Origin: Linepithema humile
Taxonomy: Eukaryota > Arthropoda > Insecta > Hymenoptera > Formicidae
Assembly: GCF_040581485.1 (NCBI RefSeq)
Contig: NC_090128.1
Location: 18,344,931 to 18,408,930, forward strand
Length of the DNA: 64,000 nt
Direction of reading: 5' to 3'
Below, piece after piece: positions 46,501 through 59,000 of the stretch; the stretch's first letter is position 1; each line of letters begins with the position of its first letter. A program made the translations under genes and the position numbers. The notes beneath the pieces are model-generated. The model worked only from the letters and a program-made list of their open reading frames with translations. It was not told the DNA's origin and made no database searches.

Positions 46501-48888
46501 ACGGCTGTTCCGTCAGGTTTAACATAAAGAGGAGAAAGTTTATGTATCGGACGTGGATTAAGCGGAGCAAATTGTCTCGAAGCGCCATTTCTCTTAATGA
46601 TTGCGCGGTGTCACATCCGTTTCCTTTACTTTCCCGTGCTCGTTGAGAAAAAAGACACTTTATAACTGAAAACAGATCCGGAATTGAATTAACAAAATAT
46701 CGATTACCACGCTCCGTTTAATTACGAAGTCCATTGAAGTACGTCGAGTCATTCGGCACGCCTAATATCTGATGAATGAATGAACACGAAAAAGAGACGG
46801 CAGACCCAGCACGAGAAATGGCTCCTCCTCAATGGGACCAGTTCATCCGGTGTCTTTCGAAGGCGGATCTCGTATATCGGCTCGGGTAATTCATTTTAGC
46901 ACTCTGATCCGTATATGGGCTAGCAACAGGCTCGACCACTCGTATCAATTCGTTCTTCTCCACCGTCCAAGTGTAATTCCGCCACTAGCACTCTGTAATC
47001 AGTCGAAGACGCGGCGAATGTCGAAAATGAGCTACTTCATCGTAAATAAAAAGGCAACGTAATGTGTGTAATTAAGAAAGTATTTGAACATTACATTAAA
47101 AAACCATAAAATCGTTTCATGGAAAAAATTATTTTAAAACGTAGAAAATCAATAAATATTACTTAAGACAATACTGAAGTATGAGAATTTTTTGTTATAT
47201 TAAAAGTATTGATTGATTAATTTTGTATAGAAACATATAAATGGTTTGTTGCGAGAAAAATATTAATTTTATATAATAAAAAGTTATTTCTGCAATATAT
47301 ATTGTTTCTAAAACAAATATTAATTTTACATAAGAAAATTTCTTTTTTAAAGAATCAATATTATTGCTAATCTTGATTTTTCTTTATGTTAATAATATGC
47401 TGTTAATATGTCTTTATGTTAATAATATAATAATTTTATCTCTACTTGTATGAAATTTGTCATAAAATTAACAATTGGACATTTGAAAAAATCTGTGCTG
47501 TCAAGGTAGTAGTATTTAAATTATTATTTTTATGTCATGGAATGACATCATTGACCTCGCGGTAAAGTGTATTTTTAAAGAGGAAACGCTGTGAATTCTG
47601 CGGCATTATTTTACGTAATACACAGAATATAAATATCCGGATTATTTTTCTCCCGCGGTACCACGCATTTGCAAATTACCACTTAAAATTACGATGCACG
47701 GTGATAGATACGGCGGCGAAAAGCTGCTCTGACACTATTATCCCAAAAAAACAAGAAGCTTTTAACACCAGGTGCGCGTCAGATTAAGGAGAGAAGCGCG
47801 TTCTCGGTTTAAATATTAAAAAAATCTCTCTTCTTTCTTTTTCCTTAGACATATGTAGAGTGGCTCGCCTTTTCTCGTCTCTTCTTGAATAAAAAATATG
47901 CAATGAGATAGTCAATTCTCTGAGATGTAGATTTTTAAATTTTGACAAGAAAAGTCAACAAAATCGGTCAGTTAATCACATTTTTAAATATAATGTAAAT
48001 TCTCAGAAAAATTAACCCGAATATTTTATTCTTTTGTAATAGATATTTTTTATATTAACGCACAAATTTTTCCAAAAGGTTCAACTATTTTTATTCATTT
48101 CCAAAAAATATGTTGCATGAACACTCTTTATGATATAAATAGTTGGATCGAAAGCTTCCTTGAATCGCGGCGGAGAATAGCGGCGCGAGGTGTCTCGCGC
48201 CTTATAAACACATGACTTCTCGTTATGTCTAGGTAATCGGGACAACTCCGAAGCAGCCGAAAATAAAGCTAAAACAGGTGTGGTCAACTTGGAAATAGAA
48301 TAAGCAAGTTCGCGGATTGGCGTGAGACAATGCCCGGTTTCGTCATATCCCAACAGTTCCATGGAAAACGCTTCGAGCCAAGTGGAATGCGCGCATTCGA
48401 CGTGTAAATTTCTCGGGCCGGAGCGTGGACGGAAATTGATTTATAGAGATCGAGTATTCACGACTATATTTTAACGGGACTGAACTTTATCATTTGATGA
48501 CACATATAATCAAAGCGTATCATCGGAACGTTTTACACATAAATGCATTTTGCGTAAATCCCGAGAATCGATCACATCCGCTCGCAAACAACGGTTTAAC
48601 GAAGATAAGTTTTATAATCGGGAATAGCGATATATAATCGGAGAGCATCATCAGAGTGCGTTATCTAATACCCGAGTACGATACCACGTACAACTTGAAA
48701 AATCGAACGGCGGTGTGCCGGCTACGGGTGGGCGAGCGCGTTACGTCGACTCATTAGTCATCGCGGAAGAAAAATCATTCGGTCGCCGTCGAATCGGCAG
48801 CCGGGCGGAGGCCTCCGTCTTTTTCCAACGGCCCGCCGAAACCGAGAGAACGACCGTGAGTCGCTCCTCGCCTCGCGATTACGTAAAG

Positions 48889-49325
48889 CAGCGCTCGGAA
48901 TTAGTTGCACATTTCGGGCCGATTTCCGAGACAACGCCTCCTGTTCCCCCACTACCGCTCGGCCGCTGGCGGCCGAGCCGCCGATAGCTCTGGCTCAGGA
49001 GCGTTTTATATTAGAAATAGGCTGGATTGTTTAGGCATCTTTCGGGAAATTGTAACATTTTCTTCACTACATAAATAATGTTTATTTTTATTAATACATA
49101 ATATATATATATTTAATTATTAATGAAAATAAACATTATTTATGTAGCAAAGAAAATATTACTATTTTCTGAGAGGTGCCTCAACAACCCAGCCTATTTC
49201 TTATATAAAACGCTCCTGCGCCAGAGCTATCGGCGGCTCGACCGCTAGCGGTCGAGCGGTAGTGGGGGAACAGGAGGCGTCGTCTCGGGAATCGGCCCGA
49301 AATGTGCAACTAATTCCGAGCGCTG
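48889..49325. mobile_element. Palindromic hAT-like MITE with nested arm hairpins
   Basis: A 437-bp palindrome with ends CAGCGCTCGGAATTAG and inverse. The perfect 8-bp target duplication ACGTAAAG is at 48881-48888 and 49326-49333. Arms of about 215 bp contain CCTCCTGTTCCCCCACTACC and CGGCTCG-type runs and close on an AT-rich loop. Each arm also holds its own small palindrome (CGGCCGCTGGCGGCCG left; CGACCGCTAGCGGTCG right). It stands alone in the desert. Confidence 0.93.
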
Positions 49326-49333
49326 ACGTAAAG

Positions 49334-52247
49334 TCATCGCGGCCGGCTTAACGACAAGTGCCGCGCGCGCGCGGGAAGAAGCTCGGACGTTTAATCGTAA
49401 CAATTATTTTATTTATCTCGATCTAAAATCGAGAGTCGATATCGCCATATCGAGGGACGTCCGCGATGCTAATTGACCCCGGTTTTGCGCAAGCAGCGCA
49501 CGATTGATTGATAATAATTCGGTTAATAATTCGGTAAGCGTTTCGGTGGCTATCCCAGATTGTTTCTGCCTTCGTTTTGATTAATGGCAATAGCCGATTC
49601 TCCCTCCCCTCCTCCCCCTGACCGCAATACCGTCGCTAATTGCGATCGTTCTTCCCGTACGAGCACGTCTCTCGCTCCGGGTACAAAATAATGAGATACG
49701 GCGAGAGCGTCGAAAGTCGTTTACAGATCCGATGATCGATGACATTGGTGCACGCTTATCCGATGCGCGCTTGTCTTTAAATCCCCGCTTCATCATTTTT
49801 AATTAAGAGGGCCGAGCTTATTTGCTTATCGCCCAGTCGTCTCACTGAGAATTTGTAATTACTTTGGCGGGTCATTAATCTCTCCCTCTCTTTCTCTCTC
49901 CTTTTTTCCTTTTCTTTTATTCGGGCTAAGTGTAACTTGAGCTTAGAATTTGCTTTCGCAATTGTCTCGCACGATAAAAAAAAACCGACCACTACAATAC
50001 GTATTCTCGATTGAAGTGCAAACAAACGATCCAAAACTCGGATTTCGTTTCTTATGTAACGCTTCTGCCGAAAAAAAAACGGGTTAAAGAATGGGCACGC
50101 GAGGATTTGGTAATAAATAAATACATGAAGCATGGAGACCGGAGGAGCGTCATCGGCGTGGGTGCAGGTATTTTCGTTCCAACCTAATTCAGTAGTTCTA
50201 GAGTTACATGGTGCCATCCTAAATATAAAATCTAGCGCGCGCTTGCCTGTAATATTGTAACACCTCAGCCGGCCGATACATACGGTCGATACGCGCCGCT
50301 ACTAATAATTTTGACTAATGACTCGAGCGATGATCGACAAGCGGAGATGTTTCAATTGAACGTGTACATAGTGCATTTTTGCTCATTGAAGAAAATTAAT
50401 TAAATCCGATATCCGCGTGCGCGATCGATCGGGATATCGTTGCATCAGAAACGGTAGCCATCATCGAATCGGCTAACGATCGAGCGGCGGACAGCCATAT
50501 TTTCTCGAATTAGCGGATATGGCGATCGGAGGAGGGTTTTGTGCACGATCTCTCGAGCGATCGTCGTGAGGGGATCGTCACGTACGCGAGGAAACGAAAG
50601 GAGAGGAGGGCCTCGTTAGCGAGTGGGAGAATTTTCGCATCGGCAGAACTGCCAATCACGATGCATTACCTGTAAGTTCGATCACGCGAACGGTCGCGAA
50701 CCGCAAATGCGCGCGATTCAATCGCATCGCGGATTGAACAACAGCTGGATAATTCACTTATCATTTCAATACATTAATATCGTAGAACAAATATGATTCC
50801 GCATCCCAATTTTTTTATATGCTGAAGCAGAAAAAATAAATATTTTAAATTCCTATCTAAAAGTTTTTAAACATAAATGCTCAATTTATGTCTTTAAACA
50901 TAAATTTTCAAACATGAACTCTCAATCTTATCCGCGAAATAGACTTCTCCCGTGTCAAAAATTCTTCAGCTGTTGGATTGAATTATCTATCTAGCGCGAT
51001 TACGTTACACAATGAGACAGGAGAGAATTTCTTAGCAGTAAATGCTGCCAATCACGATCGCCGGATGTTGTAGCGATGGCGATAACGGGCGCAAGTGGGG
51101 AATAACGGGCGAACGTTCTCCATTGCACAAAAGCGCGCGGTTTCGCATTCGGACATTAACCGAGAAAAGTTTTACAACAGGTCGGCCCTCGATCGACCAA
51201 TCAAAGTTCCAGCAAGCCGATTGAGAAGCGAGACGTATGTAGCGTTTATCGAACCGCTTCTTGCGGCCATTTCTTTGGGCGAGATTGTTATCGGCGGCCT
51301 ACCCGGCTGGCGATTCGCTTTCAATTAACAATTTTTTTCGCTCGCCCTCGGCTCCGCAAACTAGGAAAATGCACAACTGCGCGAAAGGCGCCACGCTCCT
51401 GAGGCGACGTCTGCGATTATAAATGCATGCGATTGCGTAGCGTCTTTGACTCGCTCGAAGAATTTCTTCTGCTCATTTGTGATCGTTACAGGCAGGCAGT
51501 GTTGCGAAATGATTGCCGGGCGTTGTGGAAAATTATAATTTATGCTGGGTGTTTCAGAACCGCGCTAGATGTTCCTTCAGCTTTTACTTTTCAGATTTGG
51601 AGACAATTTCTCCTTGGCGAAAATATCGAAAACAGTCACTTCTGTAGTTAGTATTCTATATAATTAAGAGGTTTTTAAATCAAAAGCTTAAAATTGATTT
51701 TTTTAAATATATTATTTCGTCTTCAGTTTTCCAGAAGCCTTTCATTCTGGCCTTCCAGAAGCCTTTCTGCTGGCAAGAGTATATTTTGAATGAACACGAC
51801 TTTTTCTTTCTCAATTTTATTTAGAAAGAAGCAATAATCAGGAGTTTTAATGAAATTCGGGAATGGACTTCAGCGCGTTGTGCCTTTTTCGATGAAAAAC
51901 ACCTACGGGAGTTGCGTCATTGCCAAATTAAAAACGATGTACTGAATAATTCGTAAGGAAGAGCTCCGCCGGAACAATTTAACGATATTAGCGGGCAGCC
52001 TTGTGTATTCCTTTCAGATTTCTACCCGCGTGGGCGAACCAATTGGACTAACCGTACGGTGGCCCATCATCGCCGCGAGAAATCTTTTCTCGTTTTCTCT
52101 TCTCACCAGATGCGTGGACCGCTGCACTAGTCTACGCTTTTAGCTGAATCACATTACTTCGCGTCACATTTCGAAAGCGAACAACGCGCGAGAGTACCGT
52201 CGAGTGGCTCTCGCAGGTGTCAGGACTCTCACATTATGCCGAGAAAA

Positions 52248-52308
<61 letters not shown>

Positions 52309-54990
52309 AAGCTGCATTTTGTAATTATTTATCGCCTACTACGGCTAACGACAGTGATTAACGACCTTATAAAAGCAACGACGATTGGTCCGGCACGACT
52401 CGGAGATGAGTTTCGTGGTGGACGAAGCGCGGAATAAACTGGGAAAGTCATTATCGTTCGACAATAAGAGTGCTCGGTCAAGCCGCGACTTGTTTTGGCA
52501 GAGGATTTCCTTCCCAGCCTCGTTAAGTGCCGATAATAAATTCGCTCTTGATCGAGTGCATTAGAGACAGCCTCGTGTGCTGTTGGTTTTACCATCGCGA
52601 TAATATTCCACGAGTAGGGTTTTACATTTGCATACGATCGAGCGTCAAGGATTAATCGCTCTCCATTATGTATTCCCGAGATACACAAACGCGCCTTGCA
52701 CCGTTCGGGCGAGCGTCCTTCGGATTTACTACGGTCTTGTGTCGCGCGGAGCCCGCTCGATGTAAACCGATTGCCTATGGTAATTAATCGCCGAGCACCA
52801 AAATTTTCACCCACGCGCGCGACAGTTTCGCCACGGCGTCGTCGACGCGAGCTTCCGCTCCCGCGGCTGCCCGAGACGCACGAATCTAGGTCGCGTTACG
52901 CAAGACGCGTAGCTGGCATTTGCGCCGCTTGATAATTATGCGCGGATCGATGCGAGATTCGCTGTGCAAATGTTAGATTTCTGAAAGAGGAGACAGTCAG
53001 AATTGCTGAATGTATCGTGCATTGTGTACGGCGCGCCGTGTCTACCCGCGCGCGGAGAGATGATGCGTCGATATCTTGCGCGCCTGTTCGTTCTCCAACG
53101 TCGATCCTTGTGGAGGCGTACATTATATCCCGTATAGGACAAACCACCCCGCCTACTTGCCCGTCGTGTCCCAATACCTGGCAGCGATATGTCAACAACT
53201 ACTTTCAACTCTGCCAGTGCATTTTATCCGGTTCGTAGAGTGGCATTTAATCCCGGCGAGATCGGGCCGATTACGACGCAGTAATAATGACATTTTCAAC
53301 ATCAGGTCTGAATTTAAGCTAATGCGTAAAACGGTAAACAATATTCTAAGAGAAAACACGAGAAAATATTTTGAATAACAACCTTAAATTTTTTAAACAA
53401 GAGAGCTATGTATTATTTATTTTGAAAAGATACTGTTATCTAAAGTTACTTTTCTAGTTCAAAATTATCTTGCTTTTTTTCTGTTCAAAATCAGTCAAAG
53501 AATGTGTTGCTTAATTGAAGGAAAAATAATGTTTTTCGCAACACCTGTTGACTTAATTACGGGCGTTTGCTGCAAAATAATTACAATTTGGAGACATTTT
53601 TGCAAGCGCCAAGAGGAGAAAGGTGTGAACGGCTTTGGGAAAGTGCCAAATATCCTTACATCAACTTTTCGTTCGACTTTTAATAATCGCATTAAGTCCG
53701 CGCCTCTCGTCGCCCCGCCACGCTCGACACGCTCCGATCCATTTTTCTCGTGCCCTGTTAAATCGCGCCTCGGACGTATGTATATGGCAACGATCTGACG
53801 TGAGCGCGGCCGAAATACTCGCTCGCCACTCGGCGCAACGCGCAATAAATTGCGCACATTACGAGACGGACGGCTCGCGCACCGGAGAAGCGCTGGGCAT
53901 CGCGCGTCATCCGGTGCGCCGCTGTGGGAAACGTGAGGCCTCCTCCGGCAGCGGAGGAGCCTTCAAGGCTCATTAACCCGGGAGATAGCGCGTTATGCCG
54001 GATTACGATGTCTCTTCGTTAGCGCACTTATCGGCTCGCTGGTGTGCAGCGCGGGCCGCGTGAATGTTGGTGCGCGTCGGTGTGCGCGCGCGCCGGCCTG
54101 TTATCCGGAATGCCCGCGCGAGTCGATGTAGCCGGTTGATGTCGTGATACCTTTCTGGACAATTTCTTTCGGATGCGTATCCCCGTCGTTTAATGGAGTC
54201 GTTTATTTCAAGCCTATTAAGAATCGGATAATGTATTCCGAAGAATGTGTTAACATTTTTCTGATTTTCGTAATACGTTCAGTACGTGAGATTGCGATGC
54301 AAGTCGTAAATTTGTAATGCTGCTTGTCTAATGGTACATATCAATTTTCAATAAAATTGTGGTTATATCGCGGCTGTTTAGAAATATCTGAAAGTGTAAA
54401 AACTTCCACGCTCTAAGCGATACTTTTATCCCACTTCTATATACTTTTTTCAACGAACCGTTGTAGAATTATCTAATCTAATCAATGTTGATCAATGGTG
54501 ATCGATGCTGATTAGTCAACGCTCCGGATTTAGCTTTCTGTTCTCTACTGTTTACTATAAATTCAAATTCCGTCGTGAGACCAACCGGTTCCAAGTCACA
54601 CGTTCCGTTACACTTTGTTTATTTCTTTCCTTTATCGCGTCGAGTTTAACGAATTTAGCTTGAATTAAAATTTAGATTTCGATTTATTAAACCTTTAATT
54701 AAATTTATAAAAGTTTCGTTTTATTCGCCAATTTCTTGACAATAGAAATATACGGATTCAAACGAGGGCAATGCCGTTTGCCGCTCAATCACAACAAATT
54801 GATTCGAATAAATCATCAATCACTTTTCCTACTAAACAAATCTTTTAAATATTCATCAATCAAACGGAAAAATAAATTTCGAACAATGAAAGAGACCCGT
54901 GCCGCGAGTAGTCGAGATGTAATGAGCAACCGAAGAATAAGAAGAGGAGAACCATATATACGAGAAGTGGCTTGCGCGCGGCTCTCTCGA
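49334..54990. other. Gene desert, second part
   Basis: CpG-rich DNA without a supported gene. It contains a GA microsatellite (52246-52306) and a CpG block near 53.7-54.1 kb. ORFs of up to 161 residues on both strands lack splice context or recognisable domains. Confidence 0.5.
52246..52306. repeat. (GA)n microsatellite
   Basis: Nearly pure GA repeat of about 60 bases. Confidence 0.95.
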
Positions 54991-55019
54991 TTCCTCGTTG
55001 GTGGTTCGCGGGGTTAAAT

Positions 55020-56082
55020 ATACCCTCGTTGGTCGCATCATACATAGAGAGCCGGTGAATTGAGAGAGGGAAGAGTGAGAGAGACAGAGGGATAGAGAGA
55101 AAGAGAAGGAAGCAGAAGAAGAAAGAGAAAATAGAGCGAGTAGATAGAGGCGGTCGCGTACACTCGCACGCATATGAAGCGAGAACGGGACGGGCGAGGA
55201 AATACGAAAGAGGGAGAAGAAGAAGTCGTCGTAGAGAAGAAGAGACGGAAGAAGACGAGTAAGAGCGAAGGGGGGGAGGGAGGGAAGGAGAGGGAAGAAG
55301 TTGGGCTCTGCTATTACAGAGCACCTCCGCGGCGCACAGCCCAATATGGAGCAATCTCAGATTTCCATCCGTCCAAATCGAGAATATACGCCCGCGCCTC
55401 CGCTCGCTCTTCTTGGCCCGCGGAGGGCTGGTCGTTGTCGTCGTCGTCGTCGTCGTCGTCGACGTCGTCGTCGTCGTCGTCGTCTTCGTCGTCGCCGATG
55501 TTTCCCCCGTCCCTCGGCGGAGGTGTAGACGTCGCTGTCTCGGTGGAGTTGTCGCTCGTCCACTTCGCTCTCACTCGTAACAGTGCCAAAAGTGCCGCAA
55601 AACGCTTCGCTCCGTGTTCAATCGGTCCTATTTTTCTCTCGCCGCTTTTCCGCCTCCTCTCTGTTTACTCGTCGTCCGCACATTTTCCTCGATTTCCTCT
55701 TTCCGCACCGGACGAACGTTCATTCACGCGTTCATTCCTCGGCGTCGCTCATTCGTATCCCCCTTTTTTTCCCCATCGATTCCCTTCGAAATACCTGCCG
55801 ATACTCTGTCAACCAGTGAGACCACGCGAGCGGATTCGGTGAATTGCGTGGGCGATCGCGAGACAACCGGACAAGTCGATCGGGACGAAAGTGATTAATC
55901 GGCATCTGTGATTTGTGCGACCGACCGATCTGACGCGCGATGATCGCCGTGCCGTCCAGTCCGGCCGGAAATTGATCGCGCGCGAAGATCATTCGAGCCG
56001 CGTCGTAACTTGAAACGCGCCGGAGCTTGTCGCCGAAGACGCAGTTTTCTCAGGAAGGGGACTCGCCGAGAACGATACGTTC
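55020..56082 (+). promoter_or_regulatory. Likely promoter and 5' UTR of the AT-hook gene
   Basis: Purine-rich (GA) tract at 55060-55310, a (TCG)n trinucleotide tract at 55437-55497 and dense CpG lead into the short first coding exon at 56083. The transcription start was not located. The 222-residue ORF here is low complexity and probably untranslated. Confidence 0.4.
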
Positions 56083-59000
56083 ATGTTGCCGGAAAGCAAG
56101 TTTCCCGTCACAGGTAATTGATCGCCGATCGACATCAAATGAATTTAAACGCGCGTTCGCTCTTCCGCTCGAAGGACGAATCAGCGTGTTTCTCGCAGCA
56201 ATGCCGCGTGTGTTTCTGAGCAATTATCTCCATTCGAATCTACTGTCGCCGGTGAAACAAAGATCCAACTTCGATCGGAAAAAATTGACTTTTCGTTTGC
56301 TCACAAAACGCAGAGAAATTTCTCGATGATTCACAAAGATCGATCCGATGAAGAATCTCTTCGAACAGATGGATCTCACCTGTTCTCCACGTGGGATGCC
56401 GTCGTCGCGCCGCGCGGTTCGCGCGGGTGTTTACGCGTAATTACGGATCTATAGCGGCGTTATAATCGGGCCAGTGGATCATGGTCCATCGTGCAGCGAG
56501 CCGCAATCCATAAGCCGATCGATCCGCGCGACGCATCATGCGATCCGCTAACAGAAGTCGCCAACAATGAGCTGGAGATTATTTTGGCGATTGTGGTCAC
56601 CGCGCACGAAAGAAATTCTCTCCAAAGATATTCTTTTCCCAAGAAAATTTTGTTCGTTCATTGCATCACCTTGACACATTCTCGAGCATCGCGGCTGACT
56701 TTCCGTTTTTAACCCAGTTGCGCCTCTGCCAATAGAGTGCGAGAGCACATGCTTTCCCGCGGAACAAATGTACGCTCCGATTCGTCCACTTGTTGCCTGT
56801 AAATGCACAAAGTTCGATGTTCAACGTAACACTATCGGAAAAAATGAGGAAAAAGAGAGAAATAATCGTTTTTGTTACGTATAGTTCTTTGTCTTTCATA
56901 ATCGAGTGACTAAACGGAAACTCTGATGGATTCTGAAACTCTTTTATAAATAGCTTGTTATGTCTATAATTTCCTTGAACAAAGATTATTCTTTGTTTTA
57001 ACGAGATTCTTTAAATTTCTAATCGATCCATTGATCTATAAAATATTCGAGACTCGCATGATTTTATGTGAGCCGCACGACGAATGCGCTTCAGCAATCA
57101 TAAAAGCATAGCACGGCGCGATACCATCAGCCATAATCCTAAATATGGAGTGAGAAATTTGAGAGAACCGAAAATAGTGGCGCTATGCCAACCGCTAAAA
57201 ATAGCCAAAAAATAAATTGTAGTTACGCGCCCGCCTGCATCATTCTATAACTGATCTTCAATAAAAACGAGCTATCTCCTGCACATGTATCGATATTAAT
57301 ATCATCGCTTTTTAACGTTTACACGTAGAACTTTTTACATTTTAGGACAATTAAAAATTCTAATTATGCTATTTAAAAAAAAAGTTAAATACTTGAATCC
57401 TTTATATTATTAGAATTTTATAATTTAAATGATTAAAGTCTTCATATCTTACAATTCGAAACCTGAAAATTTCAAACTTTGCGGAATCTTGTGATTTAAA
57501 TCGCACAATCCTAGAAATTTGAAAGCCAGAAGATTTGAAAATACTGCTTTCTAAAAATATAAAAATAAAAAAAAATTTTAATACGTGTAAAAATCTTCGC
57601 GGTCGAATATCCGCCATTATGCAAATACGGAGAGTTCATATGCAAATCGTACACACCTTGATTGTATTTCAAACTGATTTCGAAATTTCAAGACTCAGTT
57701 GTGTGTGTGTACTGCAATTTCATTTTGAAGCAGTGCAATAACAACCGACGACATAGGTGGATCGTCGCGAGGCGTGAAACCCGATCGACTAAGGCCAAGT
57801 ATGGTTCAGGAATTGCGGGTGTTGGGTGGGCCGTGCCGGAGTGTGTCCGCTTCTATTTTCGCGCGAATATTTTTATCCGACGGTGCTGCAAAGTCGCAGT
57901 ATGTATAATACGCTTCGTTCGTCTCCTCCGCGTCTTCTTCTTTCTCCCTTTTAATCTCTTTCGTGCGCGTTTCCCGACATCGCCGACCGCGCCGGTCGCT
58001 GACGTCTTTGCTTCGTTAACCCTTGATTGCATGATTTCTCACGATGCGTTAATAAAATTATATAATCTGTAAGATAATCGCGCGTAATATTTTTGGAGAA
58101 AAATTATTGCGGAATATATACTTTTGTCGTTCAATATTTTATATGTTAAAAAATATAATTATGTTTTATAACGTAGAAGTAATATATAATATTTGTTTTT
58201 ACAGAACATGTAAAGTTTATTGAAATAATTCTATTAGATCTTTTTTATATAGTGTTTCTTTGTTGCGGAAATCGTTGCTGATATAATTTTTAAGAATATT
58301 TGCATAGATAAAATATTGGCGTGAGATGAAAACGAGCGACGGTATAAGCGATCTCCAGCCTTCAATGATGAATTACTCGGGTGCGACAGGTGCGTGGTTT
58401 CGCCGAGCAGTTTCGCGAGGCGTTTCCAAGCGGATCTCTCGCGTATAATGAACGGTGCTCGCGGTTCGCCATTGTGCGATTTCGAAGCCTTGAACGGACA
58501 CGCGGTCGCCCACACATGTTTCGCGCTCGATGGTGCAACGACGACGGCTATAGGTGCGTTTTATCGTTTACCCATTTGTACATGCGGGCATTTGTTTGGT
58601 TTCTGCCATTTCTCACGCCCGTCAAATCTACGCAACGCAAATCACCGCGTTACATGCGGCATTAATCCAACGCTCATTAATACGATGGTTATGAATATTC
58701 CGCAATCTGCTTTTGCAAACCGGCAAACGATCTCCGGCTTCGACGTCGGCCCACGCGCAACCTTTCGCGCGGCTCTCACGCGCTGAAATGAAAAAGTCGA
58801 AGTTATTTGCACGGCGATTACTTCCGGTTTTATTTCCTTTTTTTTGGTAATTGATCAAGAGTGGCTGAATGATCATCTAACGCGACTTCGTTTTAGATTT
58901 AAATTAAATTATAATAAATAACTGATCTTGAATTGAATTTTTAGCTATAATTACGTTTGAAAATAATTGCACACGTATTCAAAAAATACTTCCTTTAGAA

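Larger units (their letters stand above)
40962..48880. other. Gene desert
   Basis: No supported gene. It includes a CT-repeat tract (about 42263-42330), a (GC)n tract (43512-43532) and CpG-dense blocks at about 45.0-45.5 and 45.7-46.3 kb that could be promoters or enhancers. It also has an AT-rich insert at about 47.0-48.1 kb. No repeat family from the left half was found. Confidence 0.5.

Noticed and set aside
55174..55842. 222-residue ORF with Ser and Lys/Glu runs
   Set aside because: Low-complexity GA and TCG tracts open several frames on both strands; it fits 5' UTR or promoter better.
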